64,000 bases of DNA from Planctomycetaceae bacterium (lineage in GTDB: Bacteria; Planctomycetota; Planctomycetia; Gemmatales; Gemmataceae), in NCBI GenBank assembly GCA_013823135.1, contig PNLP01000011.1:1-64000 (forward strand), given 5' to 3'. Shown one piece after another: positions 38,131 through 45,586 of the stretch (position 1 is its first letter; the number at the start of each line of letters is the position of its first letter). The position numbers and the translations under genes are program-made. The notes beneath the pieces are model-generated. The model was not told where the DNA came from. It ran no database searches and saw nothing but the letters and a program-made list of their open reading frames with translations.

Positions 38131-39888
38131 ATGGCTCTCGACCTTACCCCCGAACAAAAAGCGACCGGCAAAGCCAACTTTGAGCAGGCCGCTGGCGACC
38201 TCGCTCGTGCCGGCAAAATGAACACGATGGCTGTCGGCGGCGCACCCGTTGATCCGAAGAACCCGGACCGTCGCGACTTCCTCAAGGTTGGCCTCGCGGC
38301 CGGTGCCGTCGTTCCGGTGTCGGCAGCGGTGTACTACGGTTACCAGTCGTGGAAGGGGAACAAGGCCGTCAAGATGGCGCTGATCGGGTGCGGCGACGAG
38401 GGCGGCGTGCTCATCGGCGACCACAACCCCGAGTTCAACGAGTTCGTCGCGGTGTGCGACATTCGCCCGTCGAACCTCGACCGCATCTACGCCGGCGAGC
38501 CGAACGGCCCGCGCAAGGGGCTGAACAAGATCTATGGCGTCGATAATGCGAAGAAGATCGCGAAGTATGACACCGTCGATGCGCTGATCGGCGACGCGAA
38601 GAAACTCGGCATCGAAGCCGTCGTGATCGCGACACCACTCAACACGCACGACGTGATCGCCAAGCAGTGCATGGACGCCGGGCTGCATGTGCTGTGCGAA
38701 AAGCTGATGGCACGGACCATCGGCAAGTGCAAGAGCATGATCCAGTATGCCAAGGACAAGGGGTTGCTGCTGTCGATCGGCCACCAACGGCACTACAGCA
38801 CGCTCTACGCTCAGGCTCTCGAAGTCGTCAACGCTGGCGTCCTCGGCGACATCAAGCACATCCGGGCACAGTGGCCGCGAAACAACTCGTTCCCGTTCAC
38901 CGCGACCGACGCCGAGAAGGCCAAGTTCGCCCCACAGTACATGAACGACCTGCCGTTCTACCGCGACGGTTGGTGCAAGCCGATTCTCAAGCAAGATGCC
39001 GACGCCCTCACCCCGGAAAAGCTCGCAGCGGTGGCGTTCGGTGACGTGAACCAGTATGGCTTCAAGGACGTGAAGGAACTCGTTCGCTGGCGGCTCTACG
39101 ACAAGACCGGCGGCGGGCTCATGGCCGAACTCGGCAGCCACCAACTCGACGCCTCGTCGATCATCCTCGGGCACGTTCACCCGCTCGCGGTTAGTGGCAT
39201 CGGCGGGAAGTTCTTCTACGGACCGGGCCGCAACGACCGCGAATCCGACGACGGCGTGTTCGTCACCTACGAGTTCCCCGGCCCGACGCACCCCAAGGGA
39301 GCGAAGAAGGGTAAGGACGAGAACGACATCGTGATCGTGACGTACTCGTCGTTCAACACGAACAGCTTCGAGGACTACGGCGAGTGCGTCATGGGTAGCC
39401 GTGGCACCATGATCCTGTCGAAGGAAGCCGAGGTGTATCTCTACAAGGAACCGGAGCCGGGCAAGGCGAACAGCGGCGGTCGCGATACGAAGGTAACCGT
39501 CGGCACGGGCGGTAAGGGGCCGGCGATGGAATCGACCAGCACGTGGGGCGGTGGCGGCGGTGCGGCGATCTCGAAGGCACCGGGGGCGTCGGCGTGGGAT
39601 AGCGCCGTTCGCGGCTACCGGACCGAGATGGAGCACTTCGCATACTGCCTGCGGAAGTGGCAAGAACTGGGCAAGCCGGTCAGCTACGAGAAGGACGCCG
39701 ACGGCCATCTGAAGTACGCGGACATCATGCCACGTTGTCACGGTGAGGTTGCGATGGCCGATGCCATCCTGGCGTTGACCGGCAACATGGCGATGGCGAA
39801 GAAGGAACGGATCGTGTTCGAGGAAGACTGGTTCAACGCTGATAAGATGGACGCAGTGCCCGAAACGAAACACGCCAAGAAAGCCTAA
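38131..39888 (+). CDS. Gfo/Idh/MocA-family oxidoreductase with Tat signal
   Basis: 585 residues. Instead of beginning with the signal it has about 48 residues first (MALDLTPEQKATGKANFEQA ...), then a twin-arginine signal (PDRRDFLKVGLAAGAVVPVS). The NAD(P)-binding Rossmann fold starts VKMALIGCGDEGGVLIGDHN, with VVIATPLNTHDVIAKQCMDA and the family LCEKLMARTIGKCKSM motif. The C-terminal substrate domain includes GHQRHYSTLYAQAL and LGSHQLDASSIILGHVHPLA. Secreted planctomycete members act on sugars or sugar derivatives, but the substrate cannot be told. It follows the DoxX-like gene in the same direction. Confidence 0.9.
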   Translation: MALDLTPEQKATGKANFEQAAGDLARAGKMNTMAVGGAPVDPKNPDRRDFLKVGLAAGAVVPVSAAVYYGYQSWKGNKAVKMALIGCGDEGGVLIGDHNPEFNEFVAVCDIRPSNLDRIYAGEPNGPRKGLNKIYGVDNAKKIAKYDTVDALIGDAKKLGIEAVVIATPLNTHDVIAKQCMDAGLHVLCEKLMARTIGKCKSMIQYAKDKGLLLSIGHQRHYSTLYAQALEVVNAGVLGDIKHIRAQWPRNNSFPFTATDAEKAKFAPQYMNDLPFYRDGWCKPILKQDADALTPEKLAAVAFGDVNQYGFKDVKELVRWRLYDKTGGGLMAELGSHQLDASSIILGHVHPLAVSGIGGKFFYGPGRNDRESDDGVFVTYEFPGPTHPKGAKKGKDENDIVIVTYSSFNTNSFEDYGECVMGSRGTMILSKEAEVYLYKEPEPGKANSGGRDTKVTVGTGGKGPAMESTSTWGGGGGAAISKAPGASAWDSAVRGYRTEMEHFAYCLRKWQELGKPVSYEKDADGHLKYADIMPRCHGEVAMADAILALTGNMAMAKKERIVFEEDWFNADKMDAVPETKHAKKA

Positions 39889-39889
39889 G

Positions 39890-39998
39890 TTCACCGCTGA
39901 GAACGCAGAAGACGCAGAGAGACAACAGGAGAGTATGAGAGCCATGTGGTTCTCACCTCAAGTTTTCTCTCTGCGTCTTCTGCGTTCTCAGCGGTGAA
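39890..39998. repeat. 33-bp perfect inverted repeat between convergent genes
   Basis: Bases 39890-39922 (containing ACCGCTGAGAACGCAGAAGA) are exactly repeated in inverted form at 39966-39998, separated by 43 bases. The element starts one base after the stop codon of the oxidoreductase and ends five bases before the stop of the convergent DUF1080 gene, so it fills the whole space. It would act as a bidirectional barrier and resembles a dispersed repeat with an AACGCAGA core that is common in several bacterial phyla. Confidence 0.88.
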
Positions 39999-40003
39999 TT
40001 CTC

Positions 40004-41044
40004 TTACTTCTTTTCGCCAGGGAGTTCCGCGACGCGAATATTCCGAAACAGCAAGTCCGTTGTTGGGTCGTGTCCCTGAATCGAGATCGGCCCCTTCGCC
40101 GCGCGGTAACCCTTGCGGGGGTTCTCGTCCTCTTTGCGGTCGTCAGTCCAGTCCACGGTCTGGTAGCCATTCACCCACGTCGCGATGTGCTTTCCGTCCG
40201 CAACCACGGTCATCGTGAACCACTCGTTATCGTTGCTGACCACCTTTCGTGAAGCGATTCGGCGGTAGATCGCGCCCGTGCCGAAATCCTTCGGCTTGGT
40301 GCGGTCCTTCTCAAGGTAGCTGTTCTGAACCTGAGCTTCGTAGCCGTTCTGGTACTGCCCCGGAATGCACCGGAAGAAGAAGCCGCTGTTCAGCCCATCG
40401 CCGAGCGTCTTGCACTCGAATTGCAGCACGAAGTTGTCGAACTCCTTCTCCGTGACGAGATCACCCGGCCCGTTCTTGACAGACAACTCGCCATCTTTCG
40501 TGACCTCAAACCGCGACGCCATCCGCTTCGGATCTGCGGCGTTGACTTTCCAGCCGTCGAGATTTTTGCCGTTGAACAGGGGCTTCGTATTTGATGCTGG
40601 AGTGATTTTGAAATCCCGAAACTTAGCGATGGTCCCTTCCGGAATGGTAATCTTCGTTCGTGTCAGCATTCCCTCCGTAAATACTCCCCCAATCCATTTT
40701 GGACGCAAGGGGGTGTTCTCATATCCAGATGTTAGGGACAGTAGAGGTCGTTTCTCCTTGGCGACATCGTCTGCATATTCGACTTGGAACTTCACAATGT
40801 TTGCGGGCAAGGATGTGTTAAAGGTCGCGGTGGTCGCTTTCGTCCCGCCCAGCACCAACCAGCCATCTTTTACGGCCGCTTCGCCATCAATGGTCCACCC
40901 GAACGTGGTTTCGCCATCGAACAGTAGAAGCCAGCCGTCGGCGATCTCCTTCGGCGTGAGCGTGTTCGGCTTGGGCTTGTCGTCAGCAATTGCGGGTCTG
41001 GCAAAGAAGATCGCACAGACAGCGGCACAGAAGGTGAGTCGCAT
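40004..41044 (-). CDS. DUF1080 protein (3-keto-disaccharide hydrolase-like), two domains
   Basis: 346 residues with signal peptide MRLTFCAAVCAIFFARPAIA. Two DUF1080-like (concanavalin-type) modules follow. The first starts ADGWLLLFDGETTFGWTIDG. The second starts SNTKPLFNGKNLDGWKVNAA and carries the usual FDNFVLQFECKTLGDGLNSG, FFFRCIPG...GYEAQVQNSY and ISIQGHDPTTDLLFRNIRV end. DUF1080 proteins cleave 3-keto-glycosides or bind polysaccharides. The Gfo/Idh/MocA enzyme next door, which could make 3-keto sugars, is a plausible functional partner, although the genes are convergent. GGAG precedes the start. Confidence 0.9.
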   Translation of the reverse strand: MRLTFCAAVCAIFFARPAIADDKPKPNTLTPKEIADGWLLLFDGETTFGWTIDGEAAVKDGWLVLGGTKATTATFNTSLPANIVKFQVEYADDVAKEKRPLLSLTSGYENTPLRPKWIGGVFTEGMLTRTKITIPEGTIAKFRDFKITPASNTKPLFNGKNLDGWKVNAADPKRMASRFEVTKDGELSVKNGPGDLVTEKEFDNFVLQFECKTLGDGLNSGFFFRCIPGQYQNGYEAQVQNSYLEKDRTKPKDFGTGAIYRRIASRKVVSNDNEWFTMTVVADGKHIATWVNGYQTVDWTDDRKEDENPRKGYRAAKGPISIQGHDPTTDLLFRNIRVAELPGEKK

Positions 41045-41227
41045 TGAGATTGCTCCGTGGGAGTGGGTTGGGTAGACAGTGTAGCCCTCCCGCTCGTCAC
41101 TCCGAAGTATGAATCCGAAAGGTCGTCCACAGTTTGACTTGGCAGGAATTCCAGAAACGAGTTACGCTACTATTATTGTTGGTATCGGACGTTACATCCC
41201 ACTATCGTTCCTCACACGAGGTCTTCC

Positions 41228-42268
41228 ATGAATTCACCGCTCCGGCGTGGGTTCACATTGATTGAATTGTTGGTCGTGATCGCCATCATCGCCATCCTGA
41301 TCGGTCTCTTGCTTCCCGCAGTGCAGAAGGTTCGCGAGGCTGCAGCGAGGATGCAATGCTCCAACAACATGAAGCAAATCGGCATCGCCTGCCATGCTTT
41401 CCACGACTCCACGGGCACTCTGCCACCATCCGTATTGCTCAACGCCTCGGTCACGGACCCGACCCGGTGGAGCCAGAACTTCGGCCCCAACTGGGCTGTG
41501 TTGATCCTGCCGTACATCGAGCAGAGCAATCTTTACGCTCAGGTGCAGGCGAGCGTCCAGGCGTACCCCACAACGGCGGCGGAAGCCGGGTGGCGGTCGA
41601 TCGTTGGTACCCGGATCAAGACCTATCTGTGCCCTTCCGATGTTGGGGGCGAGGTCGCTTGCACGCGGGCGAGCAACACCTGGGCACGTGGCAACTACGG
41701 TGGGAACGCCGGCCCGGGAATGTTTTGGTACACGAGCCGTTCGGCGAGCGACGCCGCAATCCTCGATTCGGGCGGCGGCAAGTATGGCGACAACAGCCCG
41801 AACTTCAGCGGAGCTGGCGGGTACCCGATGGCCCCCCTTTCCGGCGGTGGTGTGTTGGTCGTGAACAAAGGAATCCCCCTCCTCGCGATCACGGATGGCA
41901 CCTCGTCCACCATCATGGTCGATGAACTGCGTATCGGCCCGTCCGCCAACGACCCCCGCGGGACGTGGGCGATGGGTCAGTGCGGGGCGAGCATCTCAGC
42001 GGGTAACGGTCGCGGCGATAGTGCTGGCCCGAACATCTCTCAGTCGGGTTGGGACGACATCGACGGAGGCGACGATCGGCCCGACATCGGGATGGGGGTC
42101 TGCAACTGCGGCAGCAACCAGGTGACGGCCAAGAGCAAACATACCGGTGGCGTGAACACGCTGTTCGGCGACGGGAGCATCCGTTTCATCCGCGACGGTG
42201 TTGATCAGCGGACGTGGTTCCTGCTTCACAGCCGGAACGATGGCCAGGTCATTTCCGCGGACTACTAA
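41228..42268 (+). CDS. DUF1559 pilin-like secreted protein
   Basis: 346 residues, the same length as the copy at 2076-3116. The leader is [20 protein letters not shown], with cleavage expected after RRG. The [20 protein letters not shown] block and the end SKHTGGVNTLFGDGSIRFIR are family-typical. Three cysteines in the late part (QCGASIS, VCNCGSNQ) are not found in the other copy at the same place. It is followed 13 bases later by a lipoprotein gene, so lipoprotein and DUF1559 are paired here in the reverse order to the pair at 1523-3116. Confidence 0.95.
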   Translation: MNSPLRRGFTLIELLVVIAIIAILIGLLLPAVQKVREAAARMQCSNNMKQIGIACHAFHDSTGTLPPSVLLNASVTDPTRWSQNFGPNWAVLILPYIEQSNLYAQVQASVQAYPTTAAEAGWRSIVGTRIKTYLCPSDVGGEVACTRASNTWARGNYGGNAGPGMFWYTSRSASDAAILDSGGGKYGDNSPNFSGAGGYPMAPLSGGGVLVVNKGIPLLAITDGTSSTIMVDELRIGPSANDPRGTWAMGQCGASISAGNGRGDSAGPNISQSGWDDIDGGDDRPDIGMGVCNCGSNQVTAKSKHTGGVNTLFGDGSIRFIRDGVDQRTWFLLHSRNDGQVISADY

Positions 42269-42281
42269 CCGGGGGAACGCC

Positions 42282-42692
42282 ATGCGCCGCATCGTTCCCT
42301 GGGTGTACTTCGCACCCGCACTCGTCGTGATCGTGTCCGGTTGCGGCACCGACCCCGCCCGTATCAAGGGGCGGTTGCTCGACAATGGTCAGCCCCTCGC
42401 TATCCCGGCGTCGGGTGCGCCGCAGTCGATCGTGTTCGTTCCCCTGGGAGCGGACGGCTCCAATCAGGGGCGGATGTACTCCGCCACGCTCGGTCCGGAT
42501 GGAGCCTTTGAACTTGTTGCTGCTGGTGGCTCAGTGCCGCCCGGCAACTATCGGGTATCTCTCGATATCACGTTGCCTGGCAAGGCGGGGGAGAGGTTCA
42601 AGCCTTTCGCCGGCACGGGCTCGCCCATCCGAAGAGAGCTCAAGCCGGGTTCCAACGATTTGGTCATCGACCTCTCGAAGCCCGAAGGTTGA
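42282..42692 (+). CDS. Small lipoprotein paired with the DUF1559 gene
   Basis: 136 residues. The signal peptide RRIVPWVYFAPALVVIVSGC ends in the lipobox VSGC. The mature part (IKGRLLDNGQPLAIPASGAP, PLGADGSNQGRMYSATLGPD, GSVPPGNYRVSLDITLPG) is a beta-sandwich like that of the lipoprotein at 1523-2023 but with little direct sequence identity. A GGGGGAA stretch directly before the ATG is the ribosome binding site. A terminator follows. Confidence 0.82.
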   Translation: MRRIVPWVYFAPALVVIVSGCGTDPARIKGRLLDNGQPLAIPASGAPQSIVFVPLGADGSNQGRMYSATLGPDGAFELVAAGGSVPPGNYRVSLDITLPGKAGERFKPFAGTGSPIRRELKPGSNDLVIDLSKPEG

Positions 42693-42713
42693 GCACCGAC
42701 ACTCTCCCACGCA

Positions 42714-42741
42714 AACCCACCTGACAGCAGGTGGGTTTTTT
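42714..42741 (+). terminator. Rho-independent terminator after the lipoprotein gene
   Basis: AACCCACCTG and CAGGTGGGTT pair perfectly around ACAG and run into TTTTTT. It lies 22 bases after the stop codon and separates the DUF1559 pair from the MoxR cluster. Confidence 0.93.
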
Positions 42742-42903
42742 CGTCTGTGCTCCAACTTTCCCAGAATTCCCCCGTTGACGCATTTGCGTCCAGTCGTCCA
42801 ATGTGGTTAGATAGACCTTCCCGCCCGATAGGTTGAGATTTCCCGCCGGATGGGTTCGGCCTTTCCACCCAACTGACCCTCCCGTTCCCCCTTGAGCTAG
42901 TCC

Positions 42904-43914
42904 ATGAGCACGATTGTCGAGAACGATGCTGCGATGATCGAAAAACTCCGCGATGCGCACAAGAAGTTGCGCAAGGAGATCGGCAAGATCATCATCGGTC
43001 AGGAAAAGGTTCTCGACGAACTCCTGATGGCGATCTTCTGCCGAAGCCACGCCCTGCTGATGGGCGTTCCCGGCCTGGCCAAGACCCTCATGGTCTCCAC
43101 GCTGGCTCAGGCTCTGGACCTCGGTTTCAAACGCATCCAGTTCACACCGGACCTGATGCCGTCGGACATCACGGGCTCGGAAGTCATTCAGGACGACCCC
43201 GTGACGCGCGAGCGGATGTTCAAGTTCCTGCCCGGGCCGATCTTCGCGAACATCGTTCTGGCCGACGAAATCAACCGAACGCCCCCGAAGACGCAAGCCG
43301 CGCTCCTCGAAGCCATGCAAGAACGGAAGACGAGCATCGGTGGCGTTGACCATCCGATGAAAGCCCCGTTCTTCGTGCTGGCCACGCAGAACCCGATCGA
43401 ACAAGAAGGTACTTACCCGCTTCCCGAAGCGCAGTTGGACCGCTTCCTGTTCCTCATCAAGGTTGATTACCCGACGGATGCGGAAGAAGAGCAGATCATG
43501 CGGAACGGGACGTCGGACATCAAGACGACCGTTTCCCCGGTGCTCAACGCCGAGGACATCATCGGCCTCCAGCAGATCGTTCGTCGAGTTCCCGTGTCCG
43601 ACAAGGTCTTCCACTTTGCCAAGAAGATCACGCGGTTGAGCCGCCCCGGCACCCCGGAAGCGGCCGACTTTGTTCAGAAGTGGCTGACCTGGGGCGCGGG
43701 CCCGCGTGCAAGCATGAACCTGATCCTCGCCGCGAAGGCACACGCTCTGTTGCGTGGCTCGAACCATGTTTCCGGGGACGACGTGGTTGCCGTGGCCACG
43801 CCGATCATGCGTCACCGGTTGATCCTGAACTTCGCGGCGCAGAGCGAGGGGATCACCATCGACCAGGTTATCAACGATCTGGTCAAGGCGGCAGCGAAGG
43901 CAACGGCGGCTTAA
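42904..43914 (+). CDS. MoxR-family AAA+ ATPase
   Basis: 336 residues, normal length. Walker A is GVPGLAKTLMVSTLAQAL (about residue 54), Walker B and the following motif are IVLADEINRTPPKTQAALLE (about 118), sensor 1 is FVLATQNPIEQEGTYPLPEA, and the arginine region is EAQLDRFLF. The C-terminal lid (TRLSRPG...) is complete. MoxR ATPases work as chaperones with vWA-domain proteins, usually encoded next door. Here they are DUF58 (43991) and two vWA membrane proteins (45587 and 47896). It is the first gene of that cluster. Confidence 0.95.
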   Translation: MSTIVENDAAMIEKLRDAHKKLRKEIGKIIIGQEKVLDELLMAIFCRSHALLMGVPGLAKTLMVSTLAQALDLGFKRIQFTPDLMPSDITGSEVIQDDPVTRERMFKFLPGPIFANIVLADEINRTPPKTQAALLEAMQERKTSIGGVDHPMKAPFFVLATQNPIEQEGTYPLPEAQLDRFLFLIKVDYPTDAEEEQIMRNGTSDIKTTVSPVLNAEDIIGLQQIVRRVPVSDKVFHFAKKITRLSRPGTPEAADFVQKWLTWGAGPRASMNLILAAKAHALLRGSNHVSGDDVVAVATPIMRHRLILNFAAQSEGITIDQVINDLVKAAAKATAA

Positions 43915-43946
43915 CGTTTCGAGTTTGATGTGTGTTGCATCTGTTT

Positions 43947-43982
43947 AGCCGCCGCCCCGCCGGGGCGGCCGCTTAACATTTC
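43947..43982. repeat. GTTTAGCCG.CGCCCC-type palindromic repeat
   Basis: GCCGCCCC and GGGGCGGC pair around GCC, flanked by TTTAGCC and GCTTAA. It lies in the spacer between the MoxR and DUF58 genes. A longer member of the same family fills the spacer at 50503-50563 further down the same cluster. Confidence 0.65.
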
Positions 43983-43990
43983 GGGTAGCC

Positions 43991-44881
43991 ATGCCTAACT
44001 ATCTTCAGCCTGAAATCCTCTCGCGCGCCGAAGCCCTGGGCATGAAGGCCCGGCAACTCGTCGAGGGGCTGCGCGTTGGCGACCACAAGAGCCCGTTCAA
44101 GGGCTTCTCGGTCGAATTCGTCCAGCACCGCGAGTACGTCCCCGGCGACGACATTCGCCACATCGACTGGAAAGGCTACGGCCGCAGCGAGCGGTACACT
44201 ATCAAGCAGTACGAGCAGGAAACTAACTTCAGTTGCCACATCCTGCTCGACGCATCCAACTCGATGCGATACGGTTCCGGCGAAACGAACAAGCTCGAAT
44301 ACGGCAAACTCCTCGCCGCATCACTGGCGTACCTCGTCGTTCGCCAGCGAGACTCGGTGAGTCTGCGGGTGTTCAACACGAAGGTTGTCGCCGAATTGCC
44401 CCAGAGCAGCCAGATGGGGCACATCAACGCGATCACAAAGACGCTCGAAGCATTGGAACCGCGAGAAGCGACGACCATCGGGCCACTGCTCGATCAGGTG
44501 GCTGACCGCATCGGTCGACGTGGAATCGTGGTGCTCATCTCCGATTGTCTGGAAGACCTGGAGCCGACGCTTGCGGGGTTGCGGCACCTGCGATTCCGCG
44601 GCCACGAGGTGATTCTGTTCCACGTCCTGCATACCGACGAAGTGCAGTTCCCAATTGACGGCAACATCCGCTTCGTTGGGCTGGAGGGTGCTGAGGAACT
44701 GATGACGCGGCCGCAACTCCTCCGCCCCGCGTACCTGCGGATCGTGGAGAAGTATCTCGCCGATATCCGCCGCGGGTGCGACGGGAGTGGCGTGGATTAC
44801 ATGCAACTACTTACTGACCGACCGCTCTCGAACGCACTGGCCGAGTACCTTGTCCGCCGGTTGCAGGCGGGTCGACGATGA
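43991..44881 (+). CDS. DUF58 protein (vWA-like)
   Basis: 296 residues, soluble. The DUF58 core is GDHKSPFKGFSVEFVQHREY, VPGDDIRHIDWKGYGRSERY and IKQYEQETNFSCHILLDASN. The last part with DASNSM forms the metal-ion-dependent adhesion site of a vWA fold. The rest follows (IVVLISDCLED, EVILFHVLHTDEVQFPI). In other bacteria DUF58 proteins are partners of MoxR ATPases, and this gene follows the MoxR gene. Its stop overlaps the start of the next gene (ATGA). Confidence 0.94.
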   Translation: MPNYLQPEILSRAEALGMKARQLVEGLRVGDHKSPFKGFSVEFVQHREYVPGDDIRHIDWKGYGRSERYTIKQYEQETNFSCHILLDASNSMRYGSGETNKLEYGKLLAASLAYLVVRQRDSVSLRVFNTKVVAELPQSSQMGHINAITKTLEALEPREATTIGPLLDQVADRIGRRGIVVLISDCLEDLEPTLAGLRHLRFRGHEVILFHVLHTDEVQFPIDGNIRFVGLEGAEELMTRPQLLRPAYLRIVEKYLADIRRGCDGSGVDYMQLLTDRPLSNALAEYLVRRLQAGRR

Positions 44882-45438
44882 GTGAATTGAGCGAGCAGCC
44901 GGGTTCACCCCGGCTGTCTGATGCAAGTGAGCAACCGGGTTCCCCCCGGCTGCCTGAAACCCACGGGGATAAACCCCGTGGCACGCCTCGAAGGTCGCGG
45001 CTTATCGCTGTAGTCGTCGTGTTGGGGATCGTCGCGGGCCTCGGCATGTGGTTCTTCTTCATCCGGGAAGGTGAACCGAGAAACGACCTCGAACGCCTCC
45101 GTGGTGACTGGCAAATTGCCATCGCCGGCCGCGACACGCCGAACGCCGTTAGTGTGGCTAGCGATCGTTGGGAACACCAGGGCGGGAAGGCGTATCGAGT
45201 CACGCTGAACGAGGCGACCGACCCGCGAGGGATCGAACTAGAACTTGTCGATGCACCGAAGCTGGTCGGCCCCGCGGTGAAGTTGCACGGCGTTTACGCA
45301 TTCGATGGCAACAACAAGGTTCGCATTCGGATGGCTCCGGGCACGCAGCCACGCCCGAAGACTCTGGACGACAACGAGTCGCCCGAATGGGTGCTGACCC
45401 GCGTGAAACTGCAAGAGGCTCCCGGCCACGGGAGGTGA
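44878..45438 (+). CDS. Membrane-anchored TIGR03067-like protein with repeat-derived N-terminus
   Basis: 186 residues, start fixed by the ATGA overlap with the DUF58 gene. Residues 1-40 consist of translated palindromic DNA: two copies of EQPGSPRL (from CCGGGTTC...CCCCGGCTG dyads), then THGDKPRGTPR (from a CCCACGGGGAT...CCCCGTGG dyad). A membrane helix follows (LIAVVVVLGIVAGLGMWFFF). The rest faces outside and resembles the TIGR03067 lipocalin-like planctomycete domain: LERLRGDWQIAIAGRD, KAYRVTLNEATDPRGIELEL, GVYAFDGNNKVRIRMAPG. The exact role in the MoxR/vWA cluster is unknown. The dyad copies have not disturbed the frame. Confidence 0.85.
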   Translation: MSELSEQPGSPRLSDASEQPGSPRLPETHGDKPRGTPRRSRLIAVVVVLGIVAGLGMWFFFIREGEPRNDLERLRGDWQIAIAGRDTPNAVSVASDRWEHQGGKAYRVTLNEATDPRGIELELVDAPKLVGPAVKLHGVYAFDGNNKVRIRMAPGTQPRPKTLDDNESPEWVLTRVKLQEAPGHGR

Positions 45439-45568
45439 ATAGCCAGGGGTTGACGCCCCTGGCTATTCACGGTGACCCCGCTGGGGTCACAACACGAGGT
45501 GTTGACTGATATCTTCGCAGCCCCGAAGGGGCGACCGGTAATAGCCAGGGGTGTCAGCCCCTGGGGTG
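45435..45568. repeat. Cluster of CCAGGGG-type dyads
   Basis: Bases 45435-45470 form a perfect dyad with 15-bp arms (GTGAATAGCCAGGGG and its complement) that contains the stop codon of the upstream gene. It is followed directly by GTGACCCC/GGGGTCAC (45472-45490), a CCCCGAAGGGG hairpin near 45520, and a second TAGCCAGGGGTG...CCCCTGG dyad at 45541-45564. The TAGCCAGGGG core also forms part of the composite repeat at 24547-24741. Confidence 0.8.
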
Positions 45569-45586
45569 GCTTCAAGGTTCCTCGCG

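Noticed and set aside
37939..39945. Minus-strand open frame of 668 codons
   Set aside because: It covers the Gfo/Idh/MocA gene, whose plus-strand product has a Tat signal, Rossmann motif and EK motif. The minus product has no recognisable domain and is a GC-bias shadow.
44888..44990. Repeat region considered as the end of DUF58 spacer with a later start codon
   Set aside because: There is no in-frame ATG, GTG or TTG with a ribosome binding site between the ATGA overlap and the membrane helix, so the repeats are best taken as coding.
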